The notes under the pieces were generated by a model. The model made no database searches. It was given only the letters and a program-made list of their open reading frames with translations, and was not told where the DNA came from. Below, piece by piece: positions 21,378 through 32,481 of a DNA stretch of 64,000 nt (the stretch's first letter is position 1; each line of letters opens with the position of its first letter). This DNA is from Emiliania huxleyi CCMP1516. Lineage: Eukaryota > Haptophyta > Isochrysidales > Noelaerhabdaceae. The stretch is taken from assembly GCF_000372725.1 (NCBI RefSeq), contig NW_005201613.1:106676-170675 (forward strand). Direction: 5' to 3'. The position numbers and the translations under genes are program-made.

Positions 21378-23187
21378 ATGAGGGTGTTCGGGTTTGGGTG
21401 TTTTCAGTGCGTTTCAAGCGAGCCAGCCTGTGGCAGAACACTTCGCTTCGCGCTGCAGCGCTTGGGCCACCGCCCTGGCCATGTGCGAGCTTTTGCCGGC
21501 CACGGCGGCTACCAAGAGGATGGGCCCGGGCTCTGGCGCCGCGAGCACGGTGCCACCTCGACGAGAGCAGGCCTGAAGCCGCCCGGCGCTCGCCGCGCTG
21601 CCCACGCCAGAGACTGGCTTGCTGCCGCACCACCTCTCGTGACTGTACTAGGCGGGACGGAGGTCGACACTGGTCAGCACCGCGGCTGGTGACGCCGCGA
21701 GGCGCCCGCCAACTCTCGGCGACGGCGAGACGATGCAAGATGTGCAGCTCTCGGCAGACGTCGAGGCGCTCGAGCTGCGGTGCAACGAGCCGCTTCGCTC
21801 CCGTACGACCCGCTTGTACAGTGACAAGTGTGTGTGGCACGGCTCGCTCCCGTACGACCCGCTTGACTTCCTCACCAGGGTGCGCCGCTTGCGCGCACGC
21901 ACACCTATTGCCCGCCGCACACGCGCACCCTGCCACAGACACGTCGATGTCGCGCACTGCTCAGGTGGGGCAGACGTTCCCAGGCTCGACGCCTGAAAGT
22001 GTTGTCCTATCATCCGCGCTCGTCGGCGACTCGACCGACTTCCCCAGCGAGAGTGTTGCGAGCAACAGGGTCGCCACGATATCAGCGGCCGTGATGCGCG
22101 GTGGAGACTGGAGTTCGCGCGAAAGGTCAAAGGGGACGGACGTCGGTTCTTTATTTTTTTGCCTGCCAGTGATCATTCCCCGCGAGTACGCGAGTAGCAA
22201 ACATTCATAAAAAGACAAAATCTGCGTGCAAGGACCAAACACACATAACACAGCCACGACACACGCCCGAACGAGGGTGTGCAACGCCTCACGCGGCCGC
22301 CACGCGCGGCGGCGCGCGCGCCGAGCCGCAAGCAAGCCGGCGCGTGACACCAGTGTCTCCCGTCGTCAACACGGGACATTGTCACCGCCGCGGGAACGTA
22401 GTCGCCACGGGTGTGCAACTACGAGACGCGGCCGTCCGGGCCGCAGCTTGCCTGGTGAGGAGTGATCTGTCGCTGCGCAGCTCAAGCCGCCGAGGCGACC
22501 CTGTTGCTCGCAACACTCTCGCTGGGGAAGTCGGTCGAGTCGCCGACGAGCGCGGATGATAGGACAACACTTTCAGGCGTCGAGCCTGGGAACGTCTGCC
22601 CCACCTGAGCAGTGCGCGACATCGACGTGTCTGTGGCAGGGTGCGCGTGTGCGGCGGGCAATAGGTGTGCGTGCGCGCAAGCGGCGCACCCTGGTGAGGA
22701 AGTCGAGCGTGTAGACGGGAGCGAGCCGTGCCACACACACTTGTCACTGTACAAGCGGGTCGTACGGGAGCGAAGCGGCTCGTTGCACCGCAGCTCGAGC
22801 GCCTCGACGTCTGCCGAGAGCTGCACATCTTGCACCGTCTCACCGTCGCCGAGAGTTGGCGGGCGCCTCGTGGCGTCACCAGCCGCGGTGCTGACCAGTG
22901 TCGACCTCCGTCCCGCCTAGTACAGTCACGAGAGGTGGTGCGGCAGCAAGCCACTCTCTGGCGTGGGCAGCGCGGCGAGCGCCGGGCGGCTTCAGGGCCT
23001 ACTCACGTCGAGGTGGCACCGTGCTCGCGGCGCCAGAGCCCGGGCCCATCCTCTTGGTAGCCGCCGTGGCCGGCAAAAGCTCGCACATGGCCAGGGCGGT
23101 GGCCCAAGCGCTGCAGCGCGAAGCGAAGTGTTCTGCCACAGGCTGGCTCGCTTGAAACGCACTGAAAACACCCAAACCCGAACTCAT
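21378..23187. repeat. 1.8-kb inverted repeat (arms about 695 bp, loop 418 bp)
   Basis: The left arm 21378-22075 and right arm 22494-23187 are inverted copies, near-identical by eye, with small differences: an extra GGTG at the left outer edge and a divergent 10-bp block near 21855/22705. The loop is 22076-22493. Outer edges read ATGAG...CTCAT. I find no target-site duplication. Open frames in the arms lack recognisable domains. It abuts the start of the PH-pseudokinase gene, so one arm probably overlaps that gene's promoter. It could be a foldback-type transposon or a local inverted duplication. Confidence 0.85.
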
Positions 23188-24265
23188 TTGTTTTTTCGTC
23201 GCAACAACAGCCCCCAGGTTGCAAAGAGACAAGGAGGGCCCACAGCACACACACCAAGAGTACATGCGCTGCACTGGACATCAGAGGGCCAAGGGTTGGA
23301 TCAAGCAGTGGGTGGGCAGGGACTCGAGGTGACGCGCGAGCAGAGAGAGACCCTACCTACACCTCCACGCGCTCCGCACCGCCGCGCCGATCTCGGGCGG
23401 CGCGCATGCGCACCCAGGCCGCTCGCGCGCCGTCACGCAGAGTCGCGCGTTGCTGACGCAAGAGGCCGTGGGCGAGCTGCTCCCACTTGATCGCAGGAGC
23501 AGCCGCAGGTGCCGCAGCCTTGTGCTGCCGGAAGTTCTCGAGCCGGTGCGCGCAGCTGGCCTTGCCGCCGCGCGCACGCCGCTTTGGCGCCACGGGAGCG
23601 ATCTTGTTGCTCACTGCCAGCACTCCGCACGCCTCCTCAGAGGCCTTGCCCACCTCTCCAGATGTTGCGAGGACGCCACCCGGGCACCCGGCATGGCCGG
23701 TCCTGTCATGGCGTGGAGCCTTGATGACGCTGCGACCGCGTGCAAGCACGAGCCCAGGATCGTGCGTGAGCACGCTCGCAAGGCGGACGGTATGGCAAGG
23801 CCAGCTCCGTGGCCGTGGGCTTCTGTAACGAAGGGCCCGCCGCTCCGCCTACGCCGGCGATGACCCTCTCGGCAGAGCGACATCGCGAGCACCGGGCAGA
23901 GAAGGACGCAGAAGCGGTTGGATGGAGAGGCAGCCGGCGCACGAGGAGAGGCAGCCGATGGAGCCGACGAGGCGAGTAGACACGAGTTGACCTTTCTGCC
24001 CCCCCCCCCCGGGGGGGGCACAAGCCCTCACCCGGGCGTCCCCCGCACCCTTCCCCTTAGAGCCACCCACCCACTAGTATTGATTGATTGATAGGAGCGA
24101 AACACAGTCTGGCTCCTACTGGGACACCAACGCGGATGGGCCCCGCGGTCCCTCGCGGCAGCGCGATGCCGTGGGTTGGCTCGTAATGAATCAAATCCGA
24201 CGTCACGTAAAGTACGACGCCGCACATCAGCCGGCCGAGCGCGTTGCGCTCGCAGACGCCTCGCC
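23188..24265. other. Gene-poor stretch with one weak minus-strand frame
   Basis: A 138-aa minus-strand frame at 23357-23773 ends in a basic, helical stretch (CAHRLENFRQHK ... IKWEQLAHGLLRQQRATLRD) that might be real, but no motif supports it. A run of 12 C followed by 8 G (23999-24018) can form a hairpin and is a likely sequencing trouble spot. Nothing else is recognised up to the dehydrogenase start. Confidence 0.3.
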
Positions 24266-25492
24266 ATGGTGAACGTCCTGGGTGGCATTGCAATGCACTA
24301 CTATGCGAGCATGTGCGCCGAGGAGGGGATGGCCGCGCGCGCACGTGCAAAGAGGGAGGGTCGGCGGGTCGGCTCGGTGGGCTGGGACCCAAAGGAGCGC
24401 AACTTCATCATTTGTTGGGTGATGCTGCCTTTGATACTGTCGGGCTGCGCCTTCGTCTATAGAGAGAACACCAAGGTTGGCGCAACAGGATTCCCCATCA
24501 GGGTGACGGCGGACGACGTCGCCGCTGGCATCCGGCTGGAGGGGCGCACCGCGTTCGTCTCGGACGCCACTGCAGGTGCTGGATGGGAGACGGCACGAGT
24601 CCTCGCCGCGGGTGGCGCGCACGTCCTCGTGGGCGGGAGTACCGCGCACGAAGCTCGTGGCACAGTCGAGACTCTCCGGCGCGAGACCACGGAGGGGAAG
24701 TTCTCCCCTCTGCCTTGCGGCACGAGCAACCTCGATGCCGTGCGAGCGTGTGCTGAGGCTGCCCGGGCTGCCCTGCAAGAGTCGGGAGCCGCCTTGGACG
24801 TGCTCATCCTCAACGCACGCAGCCGCTCCATCGGTGCGGCGGTCGATCTCTCCGCCTTCCCGCTCACCCTCGGCATAAACCACCTCGCTCATTTTGAGCT
24901 CAGCAAGCTGCTGCTCCCACTCTTGCTTCAAGCAGCCGCGCCGCGGGTCGTTGTCATTCCGTCGGTGATAGCCAAGCCCGATCCGACGTCGCAGATGGGC
25001 TCGTACGTGCGTGTTGGCGGCACACGCTGGTTGACGCCGCTCACGGAGCTCGGCCGGCTCATGCCGTTCAACGTACCCGAAGGAGGGGCGCCGGACGAGG
25101 AGAGCCTAGCTGAGCTTCTCCGCTCCGCGGCCGATGAGGCGGCAGCCGGGGCCGCCTTGATGGGCCACGTGGGCGACACCATTCTAGCGAGCGCGCTGCA
25201 TGCAAGGGAGCTGCAAAATCGCTATGGCGCGCAAGGTCTCGCTGCCTTTGCCGTCGACGCGGTCAACTTTTGCTCCAAGATCACCGCAGGGCGCAAGATG
25301 CAGTGCGCGTCACGAGGCGCCGCCACCCAAGTATACTGCGCCCTCCTAGCCCCGGCGGATCAGTCGGGTTCGATGTTCCGCAACATGGAGCCGGCAAGCC
25401 TGGGCGACCCTCGCTTGCAAGCCATTCTCGACGACCCTCGCGCGCCCGGCTTTTTCTGGGAGCACTCCACGCAGCTGGCGCAAGGCGCGTGA
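24266..25492 (+). CDS. Short-chain dehydrogenase/reductase fold lacking catalytic residues
   Basis: A 408-aa protein from the ATG at 24266. An N-terminal membrane anchor (FIICWVMLPLILSGCAFVY, about residues 47-66) precedes a retinol-dehydrogenase/WWOX-like SDR domain. The fold markers are clear: the nucleotide-binding motif region FVSDATAGAGWETARVLAAG (about residue 95), LDVLILNAR, and NHLAHFELSKLLLPLLL. The key residues are not: TGxxxGIG reads DATAGAG, NAG reads NAR, and the catalytic YxxSK position reads VGDTI within GHVGDTILASALHARELQNR. That argues for a non-catalytic pseudoenzyme or a very divergent activity. The frame is intact and single-exon, so it is not an obvious pseudogene. Location: probably ER or lipid-droplet membrane. 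Confidence 0.75.
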   Translation: MVNVLGGIAMHYYASMCAEEGMAARARAKREGRRVGSVGWDPKERNFIICWVMLPLILSGCAFVYRENTKVGATGFPIRVTADDVAAGIRLEGRTAFVSDATAGAGWETARVLAAGGAHVLVGGSTAHEARGTVETLRRETTEGKFSPLPCGTSNLDAVRACAEAARAALQESGAALDVLILNARSRSIGAAVDLSAFPLTLGINHLAHFELSKLLLPLLLQAAAPRVVVIPSVIAKPDPTSQMGSYVRVGGTRWLTPLTELGRLMPFNVPEGGAPDEESLAELLRSAADEAAAGAALMGHVGDTILASALHARELQNRYGAQGLAAFAVDAVNFCSKITAGRKMQCASRGAATQVYCALLAPADQSGSMFRNMEPASLGDPRLQAILDDPRAPGFFWEHSTQLAQGA

Positions 25493-26065
25493 GAGGAGGC
25501 CGGGTGCTGCAGCACTGGCGACGGCGGGCGTTGCGGGTGAGATTTCTGACCGCGCCTCCCACCTTGGCCCACCTCGACGCCTTCGAGTGAGCGCCCCGCG
25601 GCTGTGCCTCTTTCTTTTGGTGCCTGTGACGGACCTGTGTCGGCGAGAGAGGAAGGCACCGTGGAGCACCCCACTTGGAGTGCGGTCAGCAACCTCGCAC
25701 CCACTTCCGGCGGGGAATGGGTGTATTAGGGGGGGCGTTCCCCGCCTGCGCCGAGTCGCCCATGGTGCATGGAGCTTGCTAATTCGGGACGCGTCGACGC
25801 CGACGGTTAAAGAGCGGAGAAAGGGGAGTTGTATTCTCTTTACCAGTGCGCACCACTTCCGTCACCCGTGCCCAGAATATTTGTCCCGCGGGGAGCGAGA
25901 GTTCTTCTTTGCGCCGTGTGAAAAAACAAATTTTCCGGGTTTCGCTCGCGGCTCTTCGAGAAGGCAACTGCCACAGCGTCGCCCGGGCAACCCAGCCGGG
26001 CAACCCAGCTACCAACCGTAGCTCCGTCGTGATCGTCTCTCGGACCGCCCTGCGCGTGAGACGAA
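25493..26065. other. Intergenic with dispersed-repeat motif
   Basis: No gene seen. The segment around 25664-25720 (CACTTGGAGTGCGGTCAGCA and following) matches the right edge of the repeat pair at 59060-59100. A short direct repeat CCGGGCAACCCAGC occurs twice near 25983-26010. Confidence 0.4.
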
Positions 26066-28197
26066 ATGGCGGCGGTCTCGTTTCGCCGCTCCAGCGATGG
26101 GAGTAGCGCGGGTGAGCCCGGCGACCTCGTCTCTACCGAGTGCGAGGTGCGCGTGCTCAGAACCAAGTTTGCGGGCGCGTCCTCGCTCCTTGCGGATCAG
26201 GAGGCGGCGATCGAGGCGTGCGAAGCCGCGCTTCGGGTGCAGGCTCAAGCGCTCAGCGCCGTGCCCGCGCAGATCGCGCGAGAGCGCGGGCTCGCCGCCG
26301 CCGCGTCGGTGCGAGCCGCTGAGGCGCTGGAGCGGGTGGCGGTGCTGGAGGCGTCGCTCGAGGAGCGATTGCGCGCAGAGCGCTCCCGTGCGGAGGCTGC
26401 CAGCGATGCGGAGGCTGCCGCCACCCGCCGCGCAGAGGCCTCTGGGGCGGCACTATCGGCGCAGGCGCAGCAGTTTTGCGACGAGAAGCGAATTGCGGCC
26501 GCGGAGGCGGAACGCGCGCTCCTCTCTGCTGTCGCTGAGGCGAGGCGCAGCGCCGAGGAGGAGCGCGAGGGGGCGCTCGAGGCGGTGGAGGCGGCGGCGG
26601 CGGCGGAGCGGGCGGCGGCGGCGGCGGCGCTCGCTGAGCAAGGCTCCGTCATAGAAGCCCTCCGGACAGAGGCGGCGTGGCTGACCAGCGCGCTCCGGGA
26701 GAGCAAGGAGGCGAGGGAGGAGGCGCGCGAGGCGGCGCTGGCGGAGGGGGCGGCCGAGGCGGCGGGGCTGCAGGCGGCCCTCGAAGCGTCGCGCTCCGAG
26801 GTGGAGCGGGCTCGGGCAGCCCAACGCGAGGCGTGTACTCGCCTGGCCGACGAGGTGAGTGAGCGCGAGGATCTCGAGGCGCCGCCCGCGCTCTCTCTGC
26901 TCTCCGGATTCGGCTGCCGCTGCCCCTGACAGCCGGTTGGCGCGTGACGCAGGCGCGGCTGATCGCGCTACAGCAGGACGAACGGCTCCGCGCCGACGCC
27001 TCCGCCGCCGAGCGGGAGCTGCGCGCGCTGCGCAAGGCGATGAGCGAGGCTGAGGCCGAAGCGGCGGAGGCCAGACAGCGCGCGCGGGAGGAGGTGGAGG
27101 CGAGGCGGCGTGGGGAGGCGCGGCTGGCTGAGCTGTCTATGACACAGCCATGACACGCCCAGGAACACGTCCGTTGCATCTGCGCACAGGCGCGGCTGGC
27201 CGAGCTGGCGGCGGAGCTCGAGCTCTCCACCTCGGCGGCAGAGGCTGAGGTGCTCGAGCTGCGTGCGGAGGTGGAGCGGAAGGCGTCGCTCATCGAGCTG
27301 TACCAGTCGCGCGACAACCCGCGCGAGCGCTTCTCGCCGTGCGTGGGCGAGATCAAGGCCGTCCAGCGCCGCCTCTCGGCGGAGGCGGTCGAGGCGGCGG
27401 GCGAGCTCCAGGCGGCCAGGGCGGCGCTCGAGGACTCGGAGGAGCGCGCCGCCTCGCGGCGCGCAGAGCTCGAGGCACGTCTCGAGTCCGCCCGGCAAGA
27501 CGCGTTCCACGCGCAGACGCAGGGCCAGGCAGCCCGCCCCAGCCCGCCCCAGCAAAGCGTCGGCTGCGTGCGGCGCCGTGAGGGGGGCAGGGGGCGTCTG
27601 GAAGCGGGGGGCGAGAGGGGAAGGAGGGTTGGGAGGGCGAGGCATTGCCCCGTACTTCGCCCCCCCTCGCGGCTGCCACCGCTTCTCCCGCCAACCGCGC
27701 TCGCCGCTCGCCCCGGTGCAGGCGAAGGAGCGGGAGCTGCGTTGCGCCCTCTCGCAGCTCGGCCAGCTGCGGCAGTGGCGAGCGAGCAGTGAGAAACGGC
27801 TCGACGCCCTCTCCGCCGAGTGCGCGCAGAGCCGCGCAGAGGCGGAGAATGCCGCCTCGCAACTCGCGGCGGCGCAGCGCGAGGTCGCGGAGATGCGGCG
27901 GTCACGCGGTGCTGGTGCCAGCGGCGGCAGCGGCGGCAGCGGCGGCAGCGGCGGCAGCCCCCCGGCGGCGTCCCCGCCTTCGAGGGAGAGGGCGGGGTCT
28001 CCACCCCGCGGGTCGCCCCCCGGACGTCCGCAGACGCCGCCCTCGATCGGCCACCAGAACCCGAAGCAACGCATCCGGTACACCGAGCGGATCAAGCGGG
28101 AGGCAGAGGCCGTCCGGCGGGAGAGGTGCGCGCGACTCCCTCGCTCCACCCCTCTATTTGACTCCAAGCTAGTCGACTCCACCGCGCGGTAGAAGTA

Positions 28198-28246
<49 letters not shown>

Positions 28247-29058
28247 TCACTCACTCACTCACTCACTCACTCACTCACTCACTCACTCACTCACTCACTC
28301 TCACTTGCCGCCTCGCATCACTTCAATCCACTCCACTCGCCCCCACCGCCTCCCGCTCCAGGGACGCGCTGAGTGACCAGCTCGCCGCGGCAAACGCCAA
28401 TGCCGCGCGCCTCCAGTCACAGCTCGCGGGCCTCTGTTCGCTCGGCCTTTCTGCCTCGCCCGCCGCAGCCTCACCCGCCGCAGCCTCCGCCCACCGCCTC
28501 ACCCCTGGCGCCGCTGCGGCACGCCCCGCACGCCGCACGCCGCCGCCGGCTCGGGCGGCGGTGCAGCCCGCGCCGAAGACGCTCTCCGGTGCCGCGGTGC
28601 CGGCTGCTGCGGCTCTTGGGGACTTCTCTGCGGCGACGGGGGCGGAGGCGCTCCGTGCGGACGGCACGCCGCCTGAGCACGGCGACGCGCTGCTCCTCTC
28701 GCTGCGCGAGGCGTCGCAGCCGCCGCACTCGCCCACGCAGCCGCTGCCGTCGGAGCCGTCCGCGTGGCGTTGGGAGCCGGCATCTCGCGAGAACACGGGG
28801 CCCGACCCCGCTCCGGAGTCGAGGCCGCGCGGGCCCCGCCGCCTCTCCTCGCGGTCTCCGTCGGTCGCTCGCGCGGCCGTTGCGGCGAGCAAGCCGCGCA
28901 GCTCCCTCGGGGGCGCAGAGCAGAGGCCTGGTGGCTGCGCGGGGGGCGACGGGGAGATCGACAAGGAGAATGGCGCTGCCGCCGTCTCGGGCGGCCGGCC
29001 GCCACAAACGCCACCGCCGCCGCTCCTCCGCAGCCTCTCCGCGAGCCTCGTCTTCTAG
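26066..29058 (+). CDS. Long coiled-coil protein with basic Ser/Pro tail and KEN box
   Basis: From the ATG at 26066, about 270 residues of Ala/Glu/Arg heptads run to a GTGAGT donor. Further coiled-coil exons follow (26951 on; 27190 on; 27721 on), separated by one GT and two GC introns. The last large intron carries (AC)n and (ACTC)n tracts and ends before DALSDQLAAANANAARLQSQ. The C-terminal 200 residues are Pro/Ser/Ala-rich with several SP sites, RRLSSRSPS, and DGEIDKENG, which contains a KEN box (an APC/C degron in other eukaryotes). The stop is at 29058. The architecture resembles centrosomal, basal-body or cytoskeletal coiled-coil proteins, but no specific family is recognised. The intron 27117-27189 is flanked by a 13-bp duplication. 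Confidence 0.65.
28199..28302. repeat. (AC)n followed by (ACTC)n microsatellite in an intron
   Basis: About 44 bp of pure AC dinucleotides run into about 60 bp of ACTC tetranucleotides, inside the last intron of the coiled-coil gene and upstream of its acceptor (GCTCCAG at 28358-28364). Confidence 0.95.
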
Positions 29059-29724
29059 CTCGCCGCGCCCGAGCATGGCGAGGGTTTGGGGTGGGAGTCA
29101 GTCTGGAAAGGAAATGGGTGCGGCCGCCGGATGACCGCAATCCGCGGTTCACAGGGAGCGTGTCTTGCTTGGGCGAGACGCACCCCAGGCTCAGAGACCG
29201 GTTAGAATGGAGGGGGGCGGTTAGAATGGGGGGGAGCGTGCGCCGTGCGCGTGGAACCGTGGTGGCTGGTCCTGTGCCGCTCCTGCGTCCTGCTCGAGCC
29301 GCGACGCGCGAGGGCGAGCTCGGAGCTGCGACCGCTCGCTTGGCGATGGGGTGCATATGGCTCTATGCAGATTTTATGAAAGTCGTGAAACCCGAACGCG
29401 AACCGCAACCGCCGATTAGAATTTACAACAGTACTCTCTCGCACAAACGGGGTATCATGCAAAGTGTACAAGTGTTGTGCGAGCGGGATGCGACGCCAAC
29501 ATACGGCAAGCCAAAACTGACACCTAACATACCCCGCTTCGACCCACCGCGCGCAGACAGCCTAGCGGCCAGGCTCATCCGCGCCACGCTCGCGATAGAG
29601 AGGCGCGGGTTGGGGACGGGGGGCGAGCAAGAGGAAAATCGCGGCCTCCGCAGGAGAGGCCTCTGAGCGCTTATCGCTCAGCGCCGATCGCCCAGAGCTC
29701 GCAGCATACCGGGACGACGACATC
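29059..29724. other. Intergenic between convergent genes
   Basis: It holds the 3' flanks of the coiled-coil and nitrate transporter genes. A short direct repeat GGTTAGAATGG occurs at about 29200 and 29219. Nothing else is seen. Confidence 0.4.
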
Positions 29725-32062
29725 TTAGACCACCTCGGGCTTGTCCTTCTGCGCCTCGGCCGCCTTTGAGTAGTCCATCAGGTTGGGGCGGCGGTAGTTG
29801 GCGGGGGGATTGACAATTTGTTTGAGAAGGAGGGGGGGGGGGGGGGGTGAGGGGGGGCGACCTTGCGCGTGGTGCGCAGGTGCGTGTGTCTCTTGCGCGT
29901 CTCGCGAGGGCGTGCGCCTGCGGGTCGTACTTGATGGCGCCCTTCTTGAAGAGCATCGAGCCGTGCTCGGGGAAGTGGACGCCAAACAGGAGCAGCGTGA
30001 CGCCGATGATCATGATACCGAGGTTGACGATGCCGTCGTCGGTGCGGTAGCGGCCCTTGAAGAAGGTCCAGGTGGCGATGACAGAGCCGAGGTTGCCGCC
30101 GGCGCCCACCATGCCCGAGACGATGCCCAGCGCGGGGCGCGAGACGTAGGGCACGATGCCGAAGTGGAGGCCCTCCGCCATCTGCACGAAGACGGAGAAG
30201 ATGATGACGATGATGACGGCGATGCCAAANNNNNNNNNNNNNNNNNNNNNNNNNNNNNNNNNNNNNNNNNNNNNNNNNNNNNNNNNNNNNNNNNNNNNNN
30301 NNNNNNNNNNNNNNNNNNNNNNNNNNNNNGTGGGGGTGGGTTCACCCGTTGCCAACGAGCGGGGTCCAGCCCCACGAGGTGTTGAGGGCGACGCGCCACT
30401 CGTCCTTGGGAATCTCCACGAAGGCGGGGTACTTGGGTCCGGTCGACGGGTACGGGGCGGACATGTCGGCGGTGACGGAGCCGAGGATGCAGCACATGAC
30501 GCCCTCGATGGTCTGGATGATCCAGCACGACCAGAGGCGGCCGCGCATGCCGAAGCGGGCGTTGCAGAAGTCGGAAAGGAGGCCGCCGAGCGACCTGTGG
30601 GGGCGGCGGGGCTTTAGCAAGAAGGCTCGCGGCGGGGGGGGTGGGGGGCGCGCACCGCGCGAAGATATTCATGAGGCCGAACATGGAGGCGGCGATGCCG
30701 GCGAGCTGCGGGGTGACGCCCTGGTAGTTGTAGAAGAATCCGGCGGCCACGTTGTTCATCGTGAGCTCGACGCCGAAGCAGAAGCCGTACGTGAGCGTGA
30801 GGAGCCAGGCGTTGATGTTGGTGACGCCGGTGACGAGGACCACCTTGGAGTCGGTCTTCTGCTTGGCGCCCGACTTCTCGAGCTCGGCGTAGTTGCCGTC
30901 GGGCAGGTCGCGCGCGGTGAAGACGGCGGCCGCGCCGACCACGTGGAGGACGAGCGGCACCTGCAGACGGTGCAGCGCTGCGGCTGAGCCCTCATCGGCG
31001 GCGCGAAAGGGAGAGAGGGGGTGCGGGCCGGGGGGGGGGGGCGCACGATGTAGCAGAGGCGCCACGCTTTGTTGACGTCGTCGTTGGCGAAGGACATCAT
31101 GATGAGGAAGATGTACGGCATCGTCAGGTTGGTGACGCCGCCGCCGAGGTTGCCCCAGCCGGCCGCAGTCGCGTTGGCCATGCCGACGACGCTCTTGGAG
31201 AATTGCTGCGAGCACCAGGTCTGGCAGGCGACGAAGGTGGCGAGGCCCCAGCCGATGACACAACGGGCGGCGATGAATCCGCCGGCGTTGACGATCACGC
31301 CCGGGATGATGAAGCAGATGATGGGCGGGGTGACGAGGAGGAGGAGGGTGCCGAGGCCGCGCCGCGCACCAACCTTGTCGCAGATGTAGCCCATGGCGAG
31401 GCGGAAGAAGATGGTGCCGGCGACGGCGGCGATGCCGGCGTTGCCCTTGTCCTCGGCGGTGAGATTGAGGTCGGGGCCGATGTAGGCGATGAGCGCCGCC
31501 GCGGCGAAGGTCGAGAAGAAGGAGGAGAAGAAGCCAAACCTGCGGGCGGCGGCGGCGGCGGGAGTGTGCAGGGAGCCGGAGGGGGCGGGGCGGGGCGGGG
31601 GGGGGTCGGCGCGTGCGGCACGCCGTGTGGCGCGCGCGGCGCGTGCGGCGCGTGGGGCGTGGGGCGTTGGGGCGTTGGGGCGTTGGGGCGTTGGGGCGTG
31701 TGGGCGAGCAGGGTTTTGGGCGCGGGGCGCGCGCGCACCACGAGGTGTGGAAGGCGCGCATGTGCGGGTTGGAGAAGTTGCAAAAGATCTGGGTCAGGCC
31801 GAGTTTTTTGGCTTTGTGCTCGTCGTCGACGGGGAGCGAGAACTTGCGGCCAAAGATGTCGGTGACGCCGCGCGAGTTGAGGCCCTGCGACTCGAGCGTC
31901 TCGTGCCTGAGCGCGCAGAGTGCCGGCGGAGGTCGGGAAGGGTGTGGAGGGGCAGCGACCGGGTGGCGCGCGGCGGGGCGTGCGCGGGGGGCGGGCGGGG
32001 CAGGGCGGCGGCGCGCACAGGGTGGCGATCTCGGCCTCAATCGACTCAAGAGTAGCTGGCAT
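29725..32062 (-). CDS. NRT2: High-affinity nitrate transporter, NRT2/NNP family (MFS)
   Basis: A plasma-membrane nitrate/nitrite:proton symporter. Exons read on the minus strand: 32019-32062, 31739-31906, 31047-31538, 30656-30960, 30346-30594, then a 100-N gap, 29918-30229 and a short last exon ending at 29725. Family marks: FHTSW-FGFFSSFFSTFAAAA after splicing, the MFS loop GYICDKVGARRG, the nitrate signature AAGWGNLGGGVTNLTMP, GFCFGVELTMNNVAAGFFY, and, after the gap, GLHFGIVPYVSRPALGIVSG with VGAGGNLGS. Four introns use GTGCGC or GTGAAC donors; the penultimate uses GC (CCGCAG-GCGCAC). No AG acceptor is visible before the last exon (ANYRRPNLMDYSKAAEAQKD and KPEVV), so that junction is odd or misassembled. 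A GTTGGGGC minisatellite sits in intron 2 near 31661-31700. The gap removes part of the coding region. Confidence 0.92.
30230..30329. other. Assembly gap (100 N)
   Basis: Exactly 100 N, the usual placeholder for a gap of unknown size, inside the nitrate transporter gene. Confidence 0.99.
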
Positions 32063-32473
32063 GTTGGCACTTTCTGCGGGCGCCGGACGGGGCGGAGAGG
32101 TGCGGGGTGAGAGCTTCTCGCGGGCGGGGCGACGGCGGCCGCAGCGCGCGTGCGCGGGCGGGGCGGGGCCGCGGCACGGGGCGCGGGGCAGGGGCGGGCG
32201 GGGCGCACAAGGCGATCAACAAAGCGTAGCAAAGGTAGGCGGATCGTGAGGGGAACGCCTGCAGCTCCAAAGCCGAGGTTGCCTAGTTCCCCTCAGCTCT
32301 GGTACCCCCTCGGCCCGATGTGCTGTGGGACGCCATATGTCTTTCTTTCTGCCCTTCCGGAGCTCCACCTCTCAGCAGAGACGCCATGTGTCCCCCTTGT
32401 GTGGGACGCCAATGAGGGCGTGTTGCGCGTCGACGGAGAGGCAGACAAACCTGTAGCTACGAGGTCGCCTCGG
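32063..32473. other. Upstream flank of NRT2, dispersed repeat
   Basis: Presumed promoter of the nitrate transporter. The block CAGCAGAGACGCC with TGTGTGGGACGCC (about 32374-32412) recurs near 33400-33442, marking a dispersed repeat family. No gene is seen. Confidence 0.4.
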
Positions 32474-32481
32474 CCTTAGAG

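Noticed and set aside
21378-23187. Target-site duplication for the 1.8-kb inverted repeat
   Set aside because: Flanks compared at several possible boundaries (ATGAG/CTCAT and GTTCGGG/CCCGAAC) show no direct repeat, so a transposon origin is not claimed.
28323-29356. Long minus-strand frames over the 3' exon of the coiled-coil gene
   Set aside because: Ser/Arg/Ala-rich antisense shadows of the accepted exon, with no motif.
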